63,666 nucleotides of DNA from Methylobacillus sp. (GCA_018607785.1 JABBAU010000008.1:1-63666); one strand, 5' to 3'. Shown: positions 37,910 to 48,066, counted from the first letter of the stretch. Notes: a model not told the origin generated them from the sequence alone. Made by a program: numbers and translations.

Positions 37910-38548
37910 TTATTTTAAATTAGATCTACTATTAATAACTTTGTCTACAATTCCATAAGTCACGGCATCTTCAGAGCTCATGAAATTATCTCTATCTGTA
38001 TCTTCAGCAATTTTCTTAACTGACTGTTTTGTATGGTGGGCCAGGATGTCGTTTAATTTAGATTTGAGGTATAAAATTTCTTTTGCGTGAATCTCAATAT
38101 CAGATGCTTGCCCTTGAAAGCCTCCAAGAGGCTGGTGAATCATAACCCTCGAGTTAGTCAAACAAAATCTCTTCCCTTTTGCCCCTGAAGTTAGTAATAA
38201 TGCCCCCATGCTTGCAGCCTGACCGATACATAACGTACTAACGTCTGGTTTGATGAATTGTATTGTGTCGTATATTGCCATTCCAGCTGTAACGGAACCA
38301 CCAGGTGAATTAATATACAAGGAAATATCTTTGTCTGGATTTTCTGCCTCTAAAAATAATAACTGTGCAACAACTACATTGGCCATAATGTCATCGATAG
38401 GTCCAACTAAAAAAATTACCCTTTCTTTAAGAAGCCTTGAATAAATGTCATAAGCCCTCTCGCCACGACCACTTTGTTCGACAACCATAGGAATGTAGCC
38501 TAGGTTATTTGCTGAAAATTTACTAATCGAATCCAAAGTTTTACCCAT
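37910..38548 (-). CDS. clpP: ATP-dependent Clp protease proteolytic subunit ClpP
   Basis: ClpP of 212 aa with the serine nucleophile S113 (GQAASMGAL) and the catalytic H138 (IHQPLGG); the Asp lies further on. It forms the tetradecameric barrel that partners ClpX. The first 8 nt overlap the end of tig, indicating translational coupling of chaperone and protease. Confidence 0.97.
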   Translation of the reverse strand: MGKTLDSISKFSANNLGYIPMVVEQSGRGERAYDIYSRLLKERVIFLVGPIDDIMANVVVAQLLFLEAENPDKDISLYINSPGGSVTAGMAIYDTIQFIKPDVSTLCIGQAASMGALLLTSGAKGKRFCLTNSRVMIHQPLGGFQGQASDIEIHAKEILYLKSKLNDILAHHTKQSVKKIAEDTDRDNFMSSEDAVTYGIVDKVINSRSNLK

Positions 38549-39854
38549 TTGGTTGAAGCTCCATCAATTCATCAACTGTAATATTTTTTTTGGTCTTTTT
38601 ACACTTTGTTGATACCCACTCAACTACATTATCCTCAGTTGCAAGGGCAGCTGGCTCACTTAACCTCTGCTTATCCTCATAGAACCATTTAATGGCTTTC
38701 TCAGGATCATCATAATTACCAGCAAAACTTTTCACTTTTTCTTTGATTTGTTCATCATTTGCCTGAAGTTTATTTTTATCAACTAGGTTTGCTAATACAA
38801 GCCTCAACGTAGACGTTTCCCTAGCTCTGGCTTCAAACATTTCAGGCTGGAAGTTAATATCTTTAGCGCTTCCCCCCTGTCTTTCAATATTTTGTTGCAT
38901 GGTCTGCATCATTCTATTAATTTCCATGGTAACAAGAGACTTAGGAAGCTCAATTTTAGAAATTTTAACTATTTCAGCAAATATTTGTCTCTTGAGAGAG
39001 GCTTTTTTTCGTACAATGACCTCATCGACCAATGAAGCCTTAATTTCCTTATTCATCTGTTTTATATCCCCTGAATCTACACCTAAACTCTTGGCAAATG
39101 CAGCATCAATTTTTGGCATCAATGGTTCACCTACCTCTAACATCTTTATATGGTACTTCACCGATTTATTAGCCAGCTGTGAAGGTTCATGATCTTTTGG
39201 GTACTTAACCTCAAAATCTTTTTCTTCGTTTACTTTCAGCCCAACAATTTCTTGGTCAATCTCCTTTACTCTTTTAGGGTCTCCTAAAACGAACTCTATG
39301 TTTTCATTGCCTGTATCTTCAATCTTTTCACCATCAAGGAATGATTCCATTTGAATTTTTACTTTGTCTCCCATCTTGGATGCTCTTTTAACAGATTTAA
39401 AAGTGCATCTTTGGACAGCAATTGTATCAATTGTTTTTTTTACGTCGGAGTCCTTAACTTCTGCTTCATAATCTGTCACTTTAATTTTCCCTACATCAAT
39501 ATCTTTCACTTCGGGGAAGATTTCAAACGTAGCTGTAAACTCAAAATCATCATTAATGTTTGCTAATGGCTCATGCTGTATATCAGGCATACCTGCAACC
39601 TGAACCTTATTTTCTTCAATAACAGTTCCAAATTTATCTTCAATGGCTTTTGAATAAACTTCGGTTTTAATATCAGGTCCAAACTGTCGTTTAATTATAC
39701 TCAAAGGTACTTTTCCAGGTCTAAAGCCCTGTACTCGCGCAGTTTTCGTTAGTTGTTTAAAACGTTGATTTATTTGATCTTGAAGAGGTCCCACGGGCAC
39801 TGTTGCCCTAACCCTTCTTTCTATATTGCTAATTTTTTCTAAAGCTTCGGCCAT
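38541..39854 (-). CDS. tig: Trigger factor
   Basis: Ribosome-associated chaperone and peptidyl-prolyl isomerase of 437 aa. The N-terminal ribosome-binding domain contains [16 protein letters not shown], close to the signature FRKGKVP; the FKBP-like PPIase domain (about 160-250) and long helical C-terminal arms follow. I start it at 39854 ([10 protein letters not shown]); an upstream in-frame start at 39902 would run into tRNA-Leu. It is the first gene of tig-clpP-clpX-lon. Confidence 0.96.
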   Translation of the reverse strand: MAEALEKISNIERRVRATVPVGPLQDQINQRFKQLTKTARVQGFRPGKVPLSIIKRQFGPDIKTEVYSKAIEDKFGTVIEENKVQVAGMPDIQHEPLANINDDFEFTATFEIFPEVKDIDVGKIKVTDYEAEVKDSDVKKTIDTIAVQRCTFKSVKRASKMGDKVKIQMESFLDGEKIEDTGNENIEFVLGDPKRVKEIDQEIVGLKVNEEKDFEVKYPKDHEPSQLANKSVKYHIKMLEVGEPLMPKIDAAFAKSLGVDSGDIKQMNKEIKASLVDEVIVRKKASLKRQIFAEIVKISKIELPKSLVTMEINRMMQTMQQNIERQGGSAKDINFQPEMFEARARETSTLRLVLANLVDKNKLQANDEQIKEKVKSFAGNYDDPEKAIKWFYEDKQRLSEPAALATEDNVVEWVSTKCKKTKKNITVDELMELQPNG

Positions 39855-39872
39855 TAAATTTATTCCTAAAAT

Positions 39873-39957
39873 TGGTGCGAAAGGAGAGACTCGAACTCTC
39901 ACGCCTTGCGGCGCTGGTACCTAAAACCAGTGCGTCTACCAATTCCGCCACTCTCGC
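39873..39957 (-). tRNA. tRNA-Leu (UAG)
   Basis: An 85-nt class II tRNA on the minus strand with encoded CCA and a long variable arm (CGCCGCAAGGCG). The acceptor stem GCGAGAG pairs with its 3' partner CTTTCGC allowing one mismatch; the anticodon loop TTTAGGT carries TAG. It ends 18 bp before the tig start codon, so it is probably processed from a tRNA-Leu-tig transcript. Confidence 0.96.
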
Positions 39958-39991
39958 TTGATTTAGTAAACATGTATTATAACAAGCGCGT

Positions 39992-39997
39992 ATTATA
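39992..39997 (-). promoter_or_regulatory. Candidate -10 box for tRNA-Leu/tig
   Basis: On the minus strand TATAAT is followed directly by ACGCGC, a GC-rich discriminator like those of growth-rate-controlled stable-RNA promoters. A second TATAAT lies at 39976-39981. No convincing -35 box was found. Confidence 0.35.
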
Positions 39998-40117
39998 TCA
40001 ACTTTAGTCTTAAAAGGGACTGAAAAATTCAATCTAAATTATATCTTGGAAGTTCTCTGAAAATTACATTAAAATTGATGGCTTACATCATAAATATAAA
40101 AATTTAAATTAATCAAC

Positions 40118-41533
40118 GTGAAAATTGAAATTACATCAAAATTAAGTCAGATTTCACTCGTTATATTAGTATTTTTTTTGAATGCATGTAGCTTCATTGA
40201 GTATGAGGAAAAACCCCTCAATATTAATGAAGTTCATCAAGCAACTAAACAAACAAATCTAAACGACCCTGAATTCATACTGTTTTTAAAAAAAAATAAC
40301 TTTGATGAAGTAAATATACCCTTTAAAAGCTGGGGTATTGATGAGCTCTTGATTACTCAAAAATACTTTAACCCCCAACTAAAAACTGCTGACTTAGAGA
40401 TGGAATATATAAAAAGTAATGAAGAAATTGCCTCTTTGCGGCCATTGTCATCAGTTGGAGCAAAATACGAACGAGGAGACGTTGGTGACCCAAGTGAAAA
40501 TTTCTTTAAATTTGACTATACGTTCACCTACGAGACTGCGAATAAGAGATTAATAAGGTATGAGCTTGCATTTAACGAAACCCAGTCAGCCCTTCTTGAT
40601 AAAGAATTAATCCACTGGAATTTGCGGGCCAGTCTTATTTCAAGTTTGACGGAATATATTAAAAATCAAGATTTAATCCAAATTCTAAAGAACAAAATTC
40701 GCCTGCAACAATCCATCGTTCATATGATTAAAAAGAGGCTTAATTATGGCCTAGTCTCAAATGTTGATCATATGAGAGAAAAGATAAAGTTTAATTCTAT
40801 CCAAAAGGAATTAATTAAACATCAAAATTTGCAACTCAATATTACAAAAAATTTAGCGACTCTTGTTGGTCTTTCCCTTGAACAATTTAACCTATTGGCT
40901 ATCGATGTTAAAAAAACAAGGGATAAAATACTCACAAGTCTAGCTACATTTTTTGAAAATGCTGACCAAGATAAAATGCACTCAACTGCAATAATTAATA
41001 GAATTGATTTAAGACAAAAGCTTGCACGCTATGCCATAGCCGAAGCAAATCTCAAACTTGAAATTGCAAAACAGTATCCTGATATGACATTTACACCTGC
41101 GTATATTTATGACTTTGGTTATAATGTTTGGGGGCTTGGCATTCGAACACTTCTTAAAACACCCGAAAGAAATAAGGCCTATATAGATCGCGCATCATTG
41201 TTTCGCGAGCTTGAGGCAAGTAAGGTTATAAATTTTGAGCTCGAGATCAATAATCAAGTGGAGGAGCTAACTTTGTCTATTCAAAAAAACAAAGAACATG
41301 AAGAGGCTGTTAAAAAATCTTTTGCATCAAAAGACTCACTCGTTAAACAGCTTCAGGATAGATTTCATCAAGGCCAGATTGACCGAATGCAGCTTGAGAA
41401 GGAAATGTTTAGTTTACTGGATATTGACTTAGAAGTTCATCGCGCTACTCATGCTTCAATTGAGTTAGGAGTTGTTGCTGAGGGTGTCCTACAGGATCAA
41501 TTATTTCCAACCTCAATTAATTATGGCTTATGA
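40118..41533 (+). CDS. TolC-family outer-membrane efflux lipoprotein
   Basis: Outer-membrane efflux protein of 471 aa, starting at GTG. The signal peptide ends with the lipobox LNAC (Cys24), so it is lipid-anchored like CusC/OprM. The rest is mostly long amphipathic helices, as expected of the TolC periplasmic tunnel, including a second-half repeat around RIDLRQKLARYAIAEANLKLE. It overlaps the next gene by 4 nt and forms a tripartite RND system with the next two genes. The transported substrate is not evident. Confidence 0.82.
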   Translation: MKIEITSKLSQISLVILVFFLNACSFIEYEEKPLNINEVHQATKQTNLNDPEFILFLKKNNFDEVNIPFKSWGIDELLITQKYFNPQLKTADLEMEYIKSNEEIASLRPLSSVGAKYERGDVGDPSENFFKFDYTFTYETANKRLIRYELAFNETQSALLDKELIHWNLRASLISSLTEYIKNQDLIQILKNKIRLQQSIVHMIKKRLNYGLVSNVDHMREKIKFNSIQKELIKHQNLQLNITKNLATLVGLSLEQFNLLAIDVKKTRDKILTSLATFFENADQDKMHSTAIINRIDLRQKLARYAIAEANLKLEIAKQYPDMTFTPAYIYDFGYNVWGLGIRTLLKTPERNKAYIDRASLFRELEASKVINFELEINNQVEELTLSIQKNKEHEEAVKKSFASKDSLVKQLQDRFHQGQIDRMQLEKEMFSLLDIDLEVHRATHASIELGVVAEGVLQDQLFPTSINYGL

Positions 41534-42612
41534 AGAATAAAACAACAATTTTCATCGTTGCACAAATCATAATTATCATTGTTTTAATCTGGGTTATTGT
41601 TTTACTGGCCAACAAAGATATTTTAGGTAACCATTCTGATGAAGGGGAATCTGAAGAAGAAATAATTGTTGACTATACGACCATAGTTGATGGTATCAAA
41701 CAAATTCAACTTCCAAGCGCAGTTGAAAAAAACAGTAACATCCAGTACAAGAAGCTGGAAGAAACAAAAACTAATCAAAAGAAATTGAACTATGGGATAG
41801 TTCAGAACATTTCAACACTTATCTCGGCCAAAGCAAATTTTACAAGAGTAAATTATTCAATTAAAAAGTTAAAGAATCAGATTAAAAATGAGAAGAAACA
41901 TTTAGAAGCCTTAATAATTCTTAACGAAGATAATAAAAATGTTTCTGATCTTGCTATAAATAAAAAACAAATTGAGATAAGTGATTTAAATAATCAGGTT
42001 AATATTTATGAAAATGAAAAAGTTAATATAATGAGTTTAGTTCAGCAACAATGGGGTGAAGTTTTTGTTGCTATCCTTAAAAATACAAATGATCCCTTAA
42101 ATAAGCTGCTAAGCAATCAAAACCAACTTGTCAGTTTATCTATAACTCAAATCGAGCGCGAGGCATTACCCCCTCAAAATATTGTAATAATTCCATCTAT
42201 CTCAAGCGCATCGGAGATAAAGGCAAAATACCTATCCCCCTCCCCAATAGTTAATCAGTCAATTGTAGGTAAAAACTTTTTCTACTTAACGAATAACAGT
42301 AAATTGATTGTAGGTGAGAGGGTTTCTGCCTATATTTCAAAATTTAATGATAAGAAAAAATACCTTCTTGTTCCAAACTCTTCTGTTGTATGGAGCAATG
42401 GACAACCTTGGGCTTTCATAAGAATAAAGGAAAATGGAAATTTTGTGAGACGCTCTCTCCAGGGTATGCGTGAAGCTGAAAATGGTTCTGAAAATGGATG
42501 GATTGTTCCAGATGATAAAATTAAAATTGACGATGAGATAGTTACAAACGGTGCACAATTACTTCTTTCTGAAGAGTTTAAGTATCAGATCAAAAACGAA
42601 AACGAGGATTAG
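41530..42612 (+). CDS. Atypical RND periplasmic adaptor (membrane-fusion-like) protein
   Basis: A 360-aa protein with one N-terminal membrane anchor (about 6-27), an acidic stretch, a long helical coiled-coil-like region (about 65-175), then a C-terminal half with VPNSSVVWSNGQPWAFIRI and a final GAQLLLSEE, which resemble the membrane-proximal domain of RND adaptors. I cannot see the usual paired half-lipoyl motifs flanking the hairpin, so the adaptor is divergent. It lies between the outer-membrane protein (4-nt overlap) and the pump (8-nt gap), which fixes its role by context. Confidence 0.72.
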   Translation: MKNKTTIFIVAQIIIIIVLIWVIVLLANKDILGNHSDEGESEEEIIVDYTTIVDGIKQIQLPSAVEKNSNIQYKKLEETKTNQKKLNYGIVQNISTLISAKANFTRVNYSIKKLKNQIKNEKKHLEALIILNEDNKNVSDLAINKKQIEISDLNNQVNIYENEKVNIMSLVQQQWGEVFVAILKNTNDPLNKLLSNQNQLVSLSITQIEREALPPQNIVIIPSISSASEIKAKYLSPSPIVNQSIVGKNFFYLTNNSKLIVGERVSAYISKFNDKKKYLLVPNSSVVWSNGQPWAFIRIKENGNFVRRSLQGMREAENGSENGWIVPDDKIKIDDEIVTNGAQLLLSEEFKYQIKNENED

Positions 42613-42620
42613 TTTTTAAG

Positions 42621-45600
42621 ATGGGATCAGTTATTCGTTTTTCAATTCGTCATCCTGGGGTAATAATTGGATTAGCTTTTATTATCATAGCCTATGGTAT
42701 TTACCAGATAAAGCAGAGTCCTTTGAATGTATTTCCTGAATTTTCTCCAACTCAAGTCATTATTCAAACTGAAGCACCAGGCTTCTCCTCTAGTTTGGTT
42801 GAGACAGTTATTTCTAAACCAATAGAACAGGCGATATCAGGAACAATTGGCATCAAACAAACACGATCGCAGTCTATCCCAGGACTTTCTGTAGTAACTG
42901 TCATCTTTGATGAAAAAACAGATATTCATAAAAATAGACAGGCCGTTTCTGAAAGTCTTTCAAAATTAATAAGATCTTTACCTACAGGGATTATTCCAAC
43001 AATTGCCCCGCTAACCTCATCAGCATCAAGTGTTCTAGGTATTGGTATTTACTCAGACAATAAGACCCTAACAGAGCTAAGAACAGTCGCGGAAACCCTT
43101 ATAATCCCCCAATTAATGGCTGTATCTGGCGTGGCTGATGTAAATAGGTTTGGTGGTAAAGTCAAACAAATTCACATAGAAGTTATCCCTAAAAAGCTTT
43201 ATCAATACAATATTTCAATAGGGGAAATACTTCATGCTGTAGAAAATTCGACACTTGTTATGGGTGGGGGTTATATCGAAAATGCCAACCAGAGAATAAT
43301 AATAAATACAGACGGTCAATCAAAGACTTTAAAAGAAATTGAAATTGCTCCTATCAAAAGTGTAAATAATAGTGTCATTAAGATTAGGGATGTTGCAAAT
43401 GTAAAGGAAAGTTTTGAGCCATCAATTAGTGCAGCCTCAATCAATGGAAATCCTGGAGTCTATTTATCAGTTCAAGGTCAATTAAATGCAGATTCTTATA
43501 AATTAACTCAGGAACTAGAAATTGCTCTTGAATTAATTGAGCCTTTGCTAAAAAATCAAAATATTGAACTCATTCCAGATTTATTTAAACCATCAAATTT
43601 TATTGATGCATCTATTAAAGGATTGAGAATTGATATTGTCATTGGTGCTTTTTTTGTTATATCTATTCTTTACCTCTTCCTATTTAACTTTAAAACTGCT
43701 TTTATTTCAGCCGTTGCAATACCTCTATCACTCCTATCTGCAATCTCAGTAATGAGTTATTTTGATATTGGTCTAAACGTAATGGTCATTAGCGGATTGG
43801 CAATTGCTTTAGGTGAAGTTGTTGACGATGCAATTATTGACGTTGAAAATATATTTCGAAGAATGCGGCAAAACAAACAAAAAAAACAACCATTGCCGCT
43901 CTATCAGGTGGTCTTTAGCTCTTCAATGGAGGTAAGAAAGTCTGTCGTGTTTGCAACAGTAATCATTGTCCTTGTTTTTCTTCCATTATTATCACTTTCT
44001 GGGGTTGCTGGAAAGCTCTTTGGGCCTTTAGCAATTGCATATATCTCTTCAATCACGGCATCTCTATTTGTTGCCCTCACCATCACCCCTGCTCTGTGTT
44101 ACTTGATGATTGGTTATTCAGATATAAAAACAGAAGACTCCCCAGTAGTTAAATTCCTTAAACATAAATATGAAATTATTTTACTGGGAATAGAAAAACA
44201 ATCTAAGTTAATAATTTTTTCGTCTTTATTTGTAATTGCAATTGGTTTATCTTTTTTACCTTTTCTTAAGACACAATTTATCCCCCCTCTTCACGAGGGA
44301 CATTTTATTATGCATATGACTTCATTCCCTGGTACCTCTGAGGAAGAATCAATCAGGGTAGGTAATCTCGTGACAAAAAAATTAGAAAAAATTGAAGGTA
44401 TAAAATCGATTGCACAATGGGTAGGAAGATCACCTTTAGGTGCTGATACATTTGGTACACACTATAGTGAATTTGAAATTGAGCTGGATGAAGGATTGGG
44501 TGGCCCAGAGCAAGATGAGATTTTAGAACAAATAAAATCTATTTTACATGGAGATGAGAGTAAAGAGCTTGATGCTGGGTTTGTGGGAGTTAACTTTGCA
44601 ATCAATACCTTTCTTACCGAAAGGATTGAAGAAACTATTTCTGGATATAATGCATCCGTAGTTATAAACCTGTACGGTGAAAATCTTGATCTAATTGATC
44701 AAGACGCAGCACTGATTAGTTCAACGTTGAATACTATTAATGGGATAAAAGATATTACACTTCAATCACCTCCAGGCTCACCTGAGGTATTCATTAAACT
44801 TAGATCAGAGAAAATGAGCTCTCTTGGAATAAATAAAGCAGATGTTTTAAAGTTTATAAGAGCTGCTTATGATAATTATCCTGTAACAAAAATTTACAAT
44901 GGAATTATCCCCACAACAGTTGCCTTGACCCTTAATAAGGAGTCAAGAGATGACATACTTGATATAAAAGAATTGCCGATCATGAATGCCCAAAATCAAA
45001 TAATACCGCTGTCTGAAATAGCTGACATAACTCAGAAAAACGGTAGATCAAAAATTCTTCATCAAAACGGTAAGAGAGTTCAAACGGTAACCGCTAATAT
45101 AGGTGACGTCGATATAGACATGTTCACAAAGAGCCTAAATACAAAATTAAAAGAATTAAAGCTTAATGACGGTAACTATTATGAAGTTACAGGATCAGCT
45201 CAAGAAAATAGACAAGCTAGAAATGAACTCATAACCCAATCTCTCTTAGCTGGGGGCGTTGTCTTGCTTTTACTTTACATTGCTTTTGGTTCATTTTCTA
45301 ATTTATGTTTGACTGTTCTGAACCTTCCCTTCGCACTGATAGGCGGTGTTTTGGCTGCCACTTTTACTGGGGGCTGGATTTCAATTGGATCACTCGTTGG
45401 ATTTGTAACGTTATTTGGTATTACCTTACGAAATACAATTATGCTTATATCACATTATCAATTTTTAATTAATGAGGAGAATTGTATTTGGGATACCAAA
45501 ACATGTATACGGGGCGCTAAAGAAAGGCTGCCATCAATCTTAATGACAGCGCTTGTTGCAGGTCTTGCATTGACTCCCATTGCCTTTGGCTCGGATCAGC

Positions 45601-45734
45601 CAGGAAAAGAGATTGAGGGACCCATGGCAATGATTATTATTGGCGGCTTATTTACTTCAACTATCCTTAATCTTCTAATACTGCCGACAATTTTATTAAA
45701 TTACGGCTCCTTTAAAAAATTAATTCAAAGATAA
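42621..45734 (+). CDS. RND efflux pump, CusA/CzcA-like (heavy-metal-efflux family)
   Basis: Inner-membrane RND transporter of 1037 aa with the N-terminal FSIRHPGVIIGLAF segment and NVFPEFSPTQVIIQTEAPG typical of CusA/CzcA relatives. The TM4 proton-relay motif reads GEVVDDAIIDVEN, retaining acidic residues. Twelve transmembrane segments and two large periplasmic loops are present. No clear metal-binding methionine cluster was noticed, so metals are only one possibility. The last 15 nt overlap phhB on the opposite strand. Confidence 0.86.
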   Translation: MGSVIRFSIRHPGVIIGLAFIIIAYGIYQIKQSPLNVFPEFSPTQVIIQTEAPGFSSSLVETVISKPIEQAISGTIGIKQTRSQSIPGLSVVTVIFDEKTDIHKNRQAVSESLSKLIRSLPTGIIPTIAPLTSSASSVLGIGIYSDNKTLTELRTVAETLIIPQLMAVSGVADVNRFGGKVKQIHIEVIPKKLYQYNISIGEILHAVENSTLVMGGGYIENANQRIIINTDGQSKTLKEIEIAPIKSVNNSVIKIRDVANVKESFEPSISAASINGNPGVYLSVQGQLNADSYKLTQELEIALELIEPLLKNQNIELIPDLFKPSNFIDASIKGLRIDIVIGAFFVISILYLFLFNFKTAFISAVAIPLSLLSAISVMSYFDIGLNVMVISGLAIALGEVVDDAIIDVENIFRRMRQNKQKKQPLPLYQVVFSSSMEVRKSVVFATVIIVLVFLPLLSLSGVAGKLFGPLAIAYISSITASLFVALTITPALCYLMIGYSDIKTEDSPVVKFLKHKYEIILLGIEKQSKLIIFSSLFVIAIGLSFLPFLKTQFIPPLHEGHFIMHMTSFPGTSEEESIRVGNLVTKKLEKIEGIKSIAQWVGRSPLGADTFGTHYSEFEIELDEGLGGPEQDEILEQIKSILHGDESKELDAGFVGVNFAINTFLTERIEETISGYNASVVINLYGENLDLIDQDAALISSTLNTINGIKDITLQSPPGSPEVFIKLRSEKMSSLGINKADVLKFIRAAYDNYPVTKIYNGIIPTTVALTLNKESRDDILDIKELPIMNAQNQIIPLSEIADITQKNGRSKILHQNGKRVQTVTANIGDVDIDMFTKSLNTKLKELKLNDGNYYEVTGSAQENRQARNELITQSLLAGGVVLLLLYIAFGSFSNLCLTVLNLPFALIGGVLAATFTGGWISIGSLVGFVTLFGITLRNTIMLISHYQFLINEENCIWDTKTCIRGAKERLPSILMTALVAGLALTPIAFGSDQPGKEIEGPMAMIIIGGLFTSTILNLLILPTILLNYGSFKKLIQR

Positions 45735-46016
45735 AATTAATATCTCAATTTTATTGGCAAGATCAATATCCTTAATTGTTATCGCATTTTTATCATGCGT
45801 TAGGAGGTCTACTGATATACCTTTGTATCCAAGAATTATATCAGGGTGATGGTTGGCTTCTTCTGCAAGATCCCATATCTTACTCACTACCCCCCCTAAT
45901 TCAGTAGAAACTTCTCTCGAAATCCACCGATTAATCCCATTTGTAGATAGCTTCCACTCAGGGAGATCCGTTTTAAGCTTTTCCTTTAAATCATCAGAAA
46001 TATCTATCATACTCAT
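45720..46016 (-). CDS. phhB: Pterin-4a-carbinolamine dehydratase (PCD/DCoH)
   Basis: Small protein of 98 aa with the PCD signature: H56 and H57 followed by PDI, then H74 after YKGISVDLLT. It dehydrates 4a-hydroxytetrahydropterin. No phenylalanine hydroxylase gene lies in the window. Its start overlaps the pabB stop by one nucleotide, so it is coexpressed with a folate-pathway gene. PCD-like proteins in bacteria without phhA have been linked to pterin or molybdopterin metabolism; the role here is open. Confidence 0.88.
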   Translation of the reverse strand: MSMIDISDDLKEKLKTDLPEWKLSTNGINRWISREVSTELGGVVSKIWDLAEEANHHPDIILGYKGISVDLLTHDKNAITIKDIDLANKIEILILSLN

Positions 46017-47371
46017 TACTCCTTGAAATAATTAATGGTTTTTTTAATAATTCTCACCTTATCCTCAATTTCCTGAAATTCATCTTTATCATTTGATGCA
46101 ATTGTTAAAGCCCCGCCAGAATAAAAATATAATTCATTGCCTTTCCTAAATAAGCTTCTAATTGCAATATTACTGTCCATAGATCGATTAAAGCTAAAAT
46201 AAACAACGGAACCGCAATATAATTCCCTGTTATGATCTTCAAGCTCTCTTATAATCTCCATAGCTCTTATTTTTGGAGCACCCGTAATTGAACCCCCAGG
46301 AAAAGAGTCAGAAAAAAGCTTTAACATGTTTGATTCATTTTTTAAATTTCCAGAAATAGTGCTTACCAGATGATGGACATTTGGGTAAGATTCTAATTCA
46401 AATAATTCGCTTACTTTAATTGAGCCAATGTCACAGTTTTTACTTAAATCATTTCTTAAAAGATCAACGATCATTAAGTTTTCTGATTGATCTTTAACAG
46501 ATTCTTTTAGAGCTAATGCATTCTTTTTATCTCTATCATGATTTTTATCTCTTCCGATTGTTCCCTTTATTGGCCTTGTATTCACTTCATTACCTCTTAC
46601 CTGAATGAATCTTTCGGGTGAACCTGAAAGTATTTCAAAATCTGTAAAATCTAAATAAGCCATATATCTTGATTTATTTGAATTTCTAAATATCTTATAA
46701 AATTGCCAACTATCTCCCTCAACTAAAACTTTATATTGTTTTGAGAGATTAATTTGATAACAATCACCTTCCTTTAAGTAATCCATAACTAATTTGAATT
46801 TATTACGATAGTCCTCAAAGTTTGAATTATCTTCTATTTCACTCTTCACAATAAATTTTTGGCTTTTATCAGAAGTTGAAGTACTTAATAACTTAATGTA
46901 CTTTGACCAATTTTTTTTTGTTTCTTCATCAACATTTGTAGTTACCAAATATGCTTCTTGGAGAAAATGATCAACGATTAGTGCCCAGTCATAAATTCCC
47001 ATCGAAATCTTGGGTAAATTACAATTATCAATTTTCTTTTCATCCATCTCGTAAGAACAATATCCAATTGCTCCCCCAATGAATGGAATTTCTGAATAAG
47101 GCCTTGAGTACTTGTTGATGTAGTTCTGCACGATCTCTAAGCCATCATCATTAGAATGAAAGGTTTGATTTTTTTCACATACTTTTATCGAATTTAAATT
47201 TGAGTAAATTTTAACAAAAGGATCAGCGGAAATAATATCATAGCGGGCATACTGACTTTTTTCTCTATCTGACTGATAGCAGCTATCAAAAAAAACAGGC
47301 CAATCTAAATGACGAATTTGTTCATAGTAAGTCGTGGTATCAACTTTATATGGAATCTTTGAAATCAGCAT
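46016..47371 (-). CDS. pabB: Aminodeoxychorismate synthase component I PabB
   Basis: Chorismate-binding enzyme of 451 aa. The motif RPIKGT with K269 marks PabB rather than TrpE (which has PIAGT), and FPGGSITGAPK lies in the C-terminal catalytic half. With a glutaminase partner (PabA, not in the window) it makes 4-amino-4-deoxychorismate on the way to folate. It is followed immediately by phhB and is separated from upstream hpi by a strong hairpin terminator. Confidence 0.94.
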   Translation of the reverse strand: MLISKIPYKVDTTTYYEQIRHLDWPVFFDSCYQSDREKSQYARYDIISADPFVKIYSNLNSIKVCEKNQTFHSNDDGLEIVQNYINKYSRPYSEIPFIGGAIGYCSYEMDEKKIDNCNLPKISMGIYDWALIVDHFLQEAYLVTTNVDEETKKNWSKYIKLLSTSTSDKSQKFIVKSEIEDNSNFEDYRNKFKLVMDYLKEGDCYQINLSKQYKVLVEGDSWQFYKIFRNSNKSRYMAYLDFTDFEILSGSPERFIQVRGNEVNTRPIKGTIGRDKNHDRDKKNALALKESVKDQSENLMIVDLLRNDLSKNCDIGSIKVSELFELESYPNVHHLVSTISGNLKNESNMLKLFSDSFPGGSITGAPKIRAMEIIRELEDHNRELYCGSVVYFSFNRSMDSNIAIRSLFRKGNELYFYSGGALTIASNDKDEFQEIEDKVRIIKKTINYFKE

Positions 47372-47407
47372 TTATTGTTTTTTACAAACCTCACTTATCT
47401 TAAAGAA

Positions 47408-47436
47408 TAAAAAAAGACACCAAGGTGTCTTTTTTT
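47408..47436 (-). terminator. Intrinsic terminator after hpi
   Basis: AAAAAGACAC-CAAG-GTGTCTTTTT forms a ten-pair hairpin with a tetraloop and an A/T-rich flank on each side, so it can work in both directions. It lies 20 bp past the hpi stop on the minus strand, and insulates hpi from pabB. Confidence 0.85.
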
Positions 47437-47455
47437 AAAAACCTATATACCCATG

Positions 47456-47992
47456 TTACTCTAGGTTAGCATGAATAGCTCTCATACCCTCTTCGGTGAG
47501 GTCTTTATCAAAGACAATCTCGCCAATTATTGCTTCTAAATAAACTAATGTTGAAAGCTCAAATGAAGTTCCCATTGGCAGTCCTTTCGTAAGTGCAAAG
47601 ACATCATCATTACCCATTTTTATCGTTAAATCAGCTAAGTCGGCCATCGCTGAAGAAGCCTTCATTGAGACAACCGCAATCTTTGCTCCCTTAGATTTTG
47701 CAGTTTCAAGGGTAGGAAGAAGCGTTTTAGTTCCACCAGAGCCTGAGATAACAATATATAAATCTCCATCTTTCAATGCTGGCGTAACAATCTCACCTAC
47801 CATGCTCACATTATAGCCACAATGGACTAACCTCATTGCTAAAAAACTTGATACTAATTTTGATCTTCCAGCACCTGCTACGAAAATGTGACCTGCTTGA
47901 TCAATCAGTTTTTTTAGCTCCGAAGACTGATTTTTATCTGTCGAATCCAGCACAGCTTGAATTTTATCAACAATTAATTTTTGTGTATCCAT
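47456..47992 (-). CDS. hpi: 6-phospho-3-hexuloisomerase
   Basis: SIS-domain isomerase of 178 aa (also called PHI or HxlB). The SIS core is visible from VAGAGRSKLVSSFLAMRL to a conserved ISGSGGTKTLLPTLE stretch. It converts D-arabino-3-hexulose-6-phosphate to fructose-6-phosphate, the second step of formaldehyde fixation in the RuMP pathway. It lies 98 bp downstream of hps, separated from it by a strong terminator, so its expression may depend on partial readthrough or its own promoter. Confidence 0.96.
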   Translation of the reverse strand: MDTQKLIVDKIQAVLDSTDKNQSSELKKLIDQAGHIFVAGAGRSKLVSSFLAMRLVHCGYNVSMVGEIVTPALKDGDLYIVISGSGGTKTLLPTLETAKSKGAKIAVVSMKASSAMADLADLTIKMGNDDVFALTKGLPMGTSFELSTLVYLEAIIGEIVFDKDLTEEGMRAIHANLE

Positions 47993-48027
47993 ACTAAAGT
48001 TAACTCCTAATCAATAATTATGTTGTA

Positions 48028-48036
48028 ATCATACCA
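48028..48036 (-). promoter_or_regulatory. Candidate extended -10 promoter for hpi
   Basis: On the minus strand TGGTATGAT (TGn plus a -10 box matching five of six positions) sits directly after the T-run of the hps terminator and 36 bp before the hpi start. No -35 box is evident, as often for extended -10 promoters. Confidence 0.35.
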
Positions 48037-48066
48037 AAAAAAACCCGGCAATAAGCCGGGTTTTTT
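48036..48066 (-). terminator. Intrinsic terminator between hps and hpi
   Basis: Six G:C-rich pairs CCCGGC / GCCGGG around a five-base loop, with eight T residues downstream on the minus strand and six T residues on the plus strand. This is a textbook Rho-independent terminator 25 bp past the hps stop and before hpi. Confidence 0.92.

Noticed and set aside
39855-39902. Upstream extension of trigger factor
   Set aside because: It would run into the tRNA-Leu gene; [10 protein letters not shown] at 39854 fits the family.
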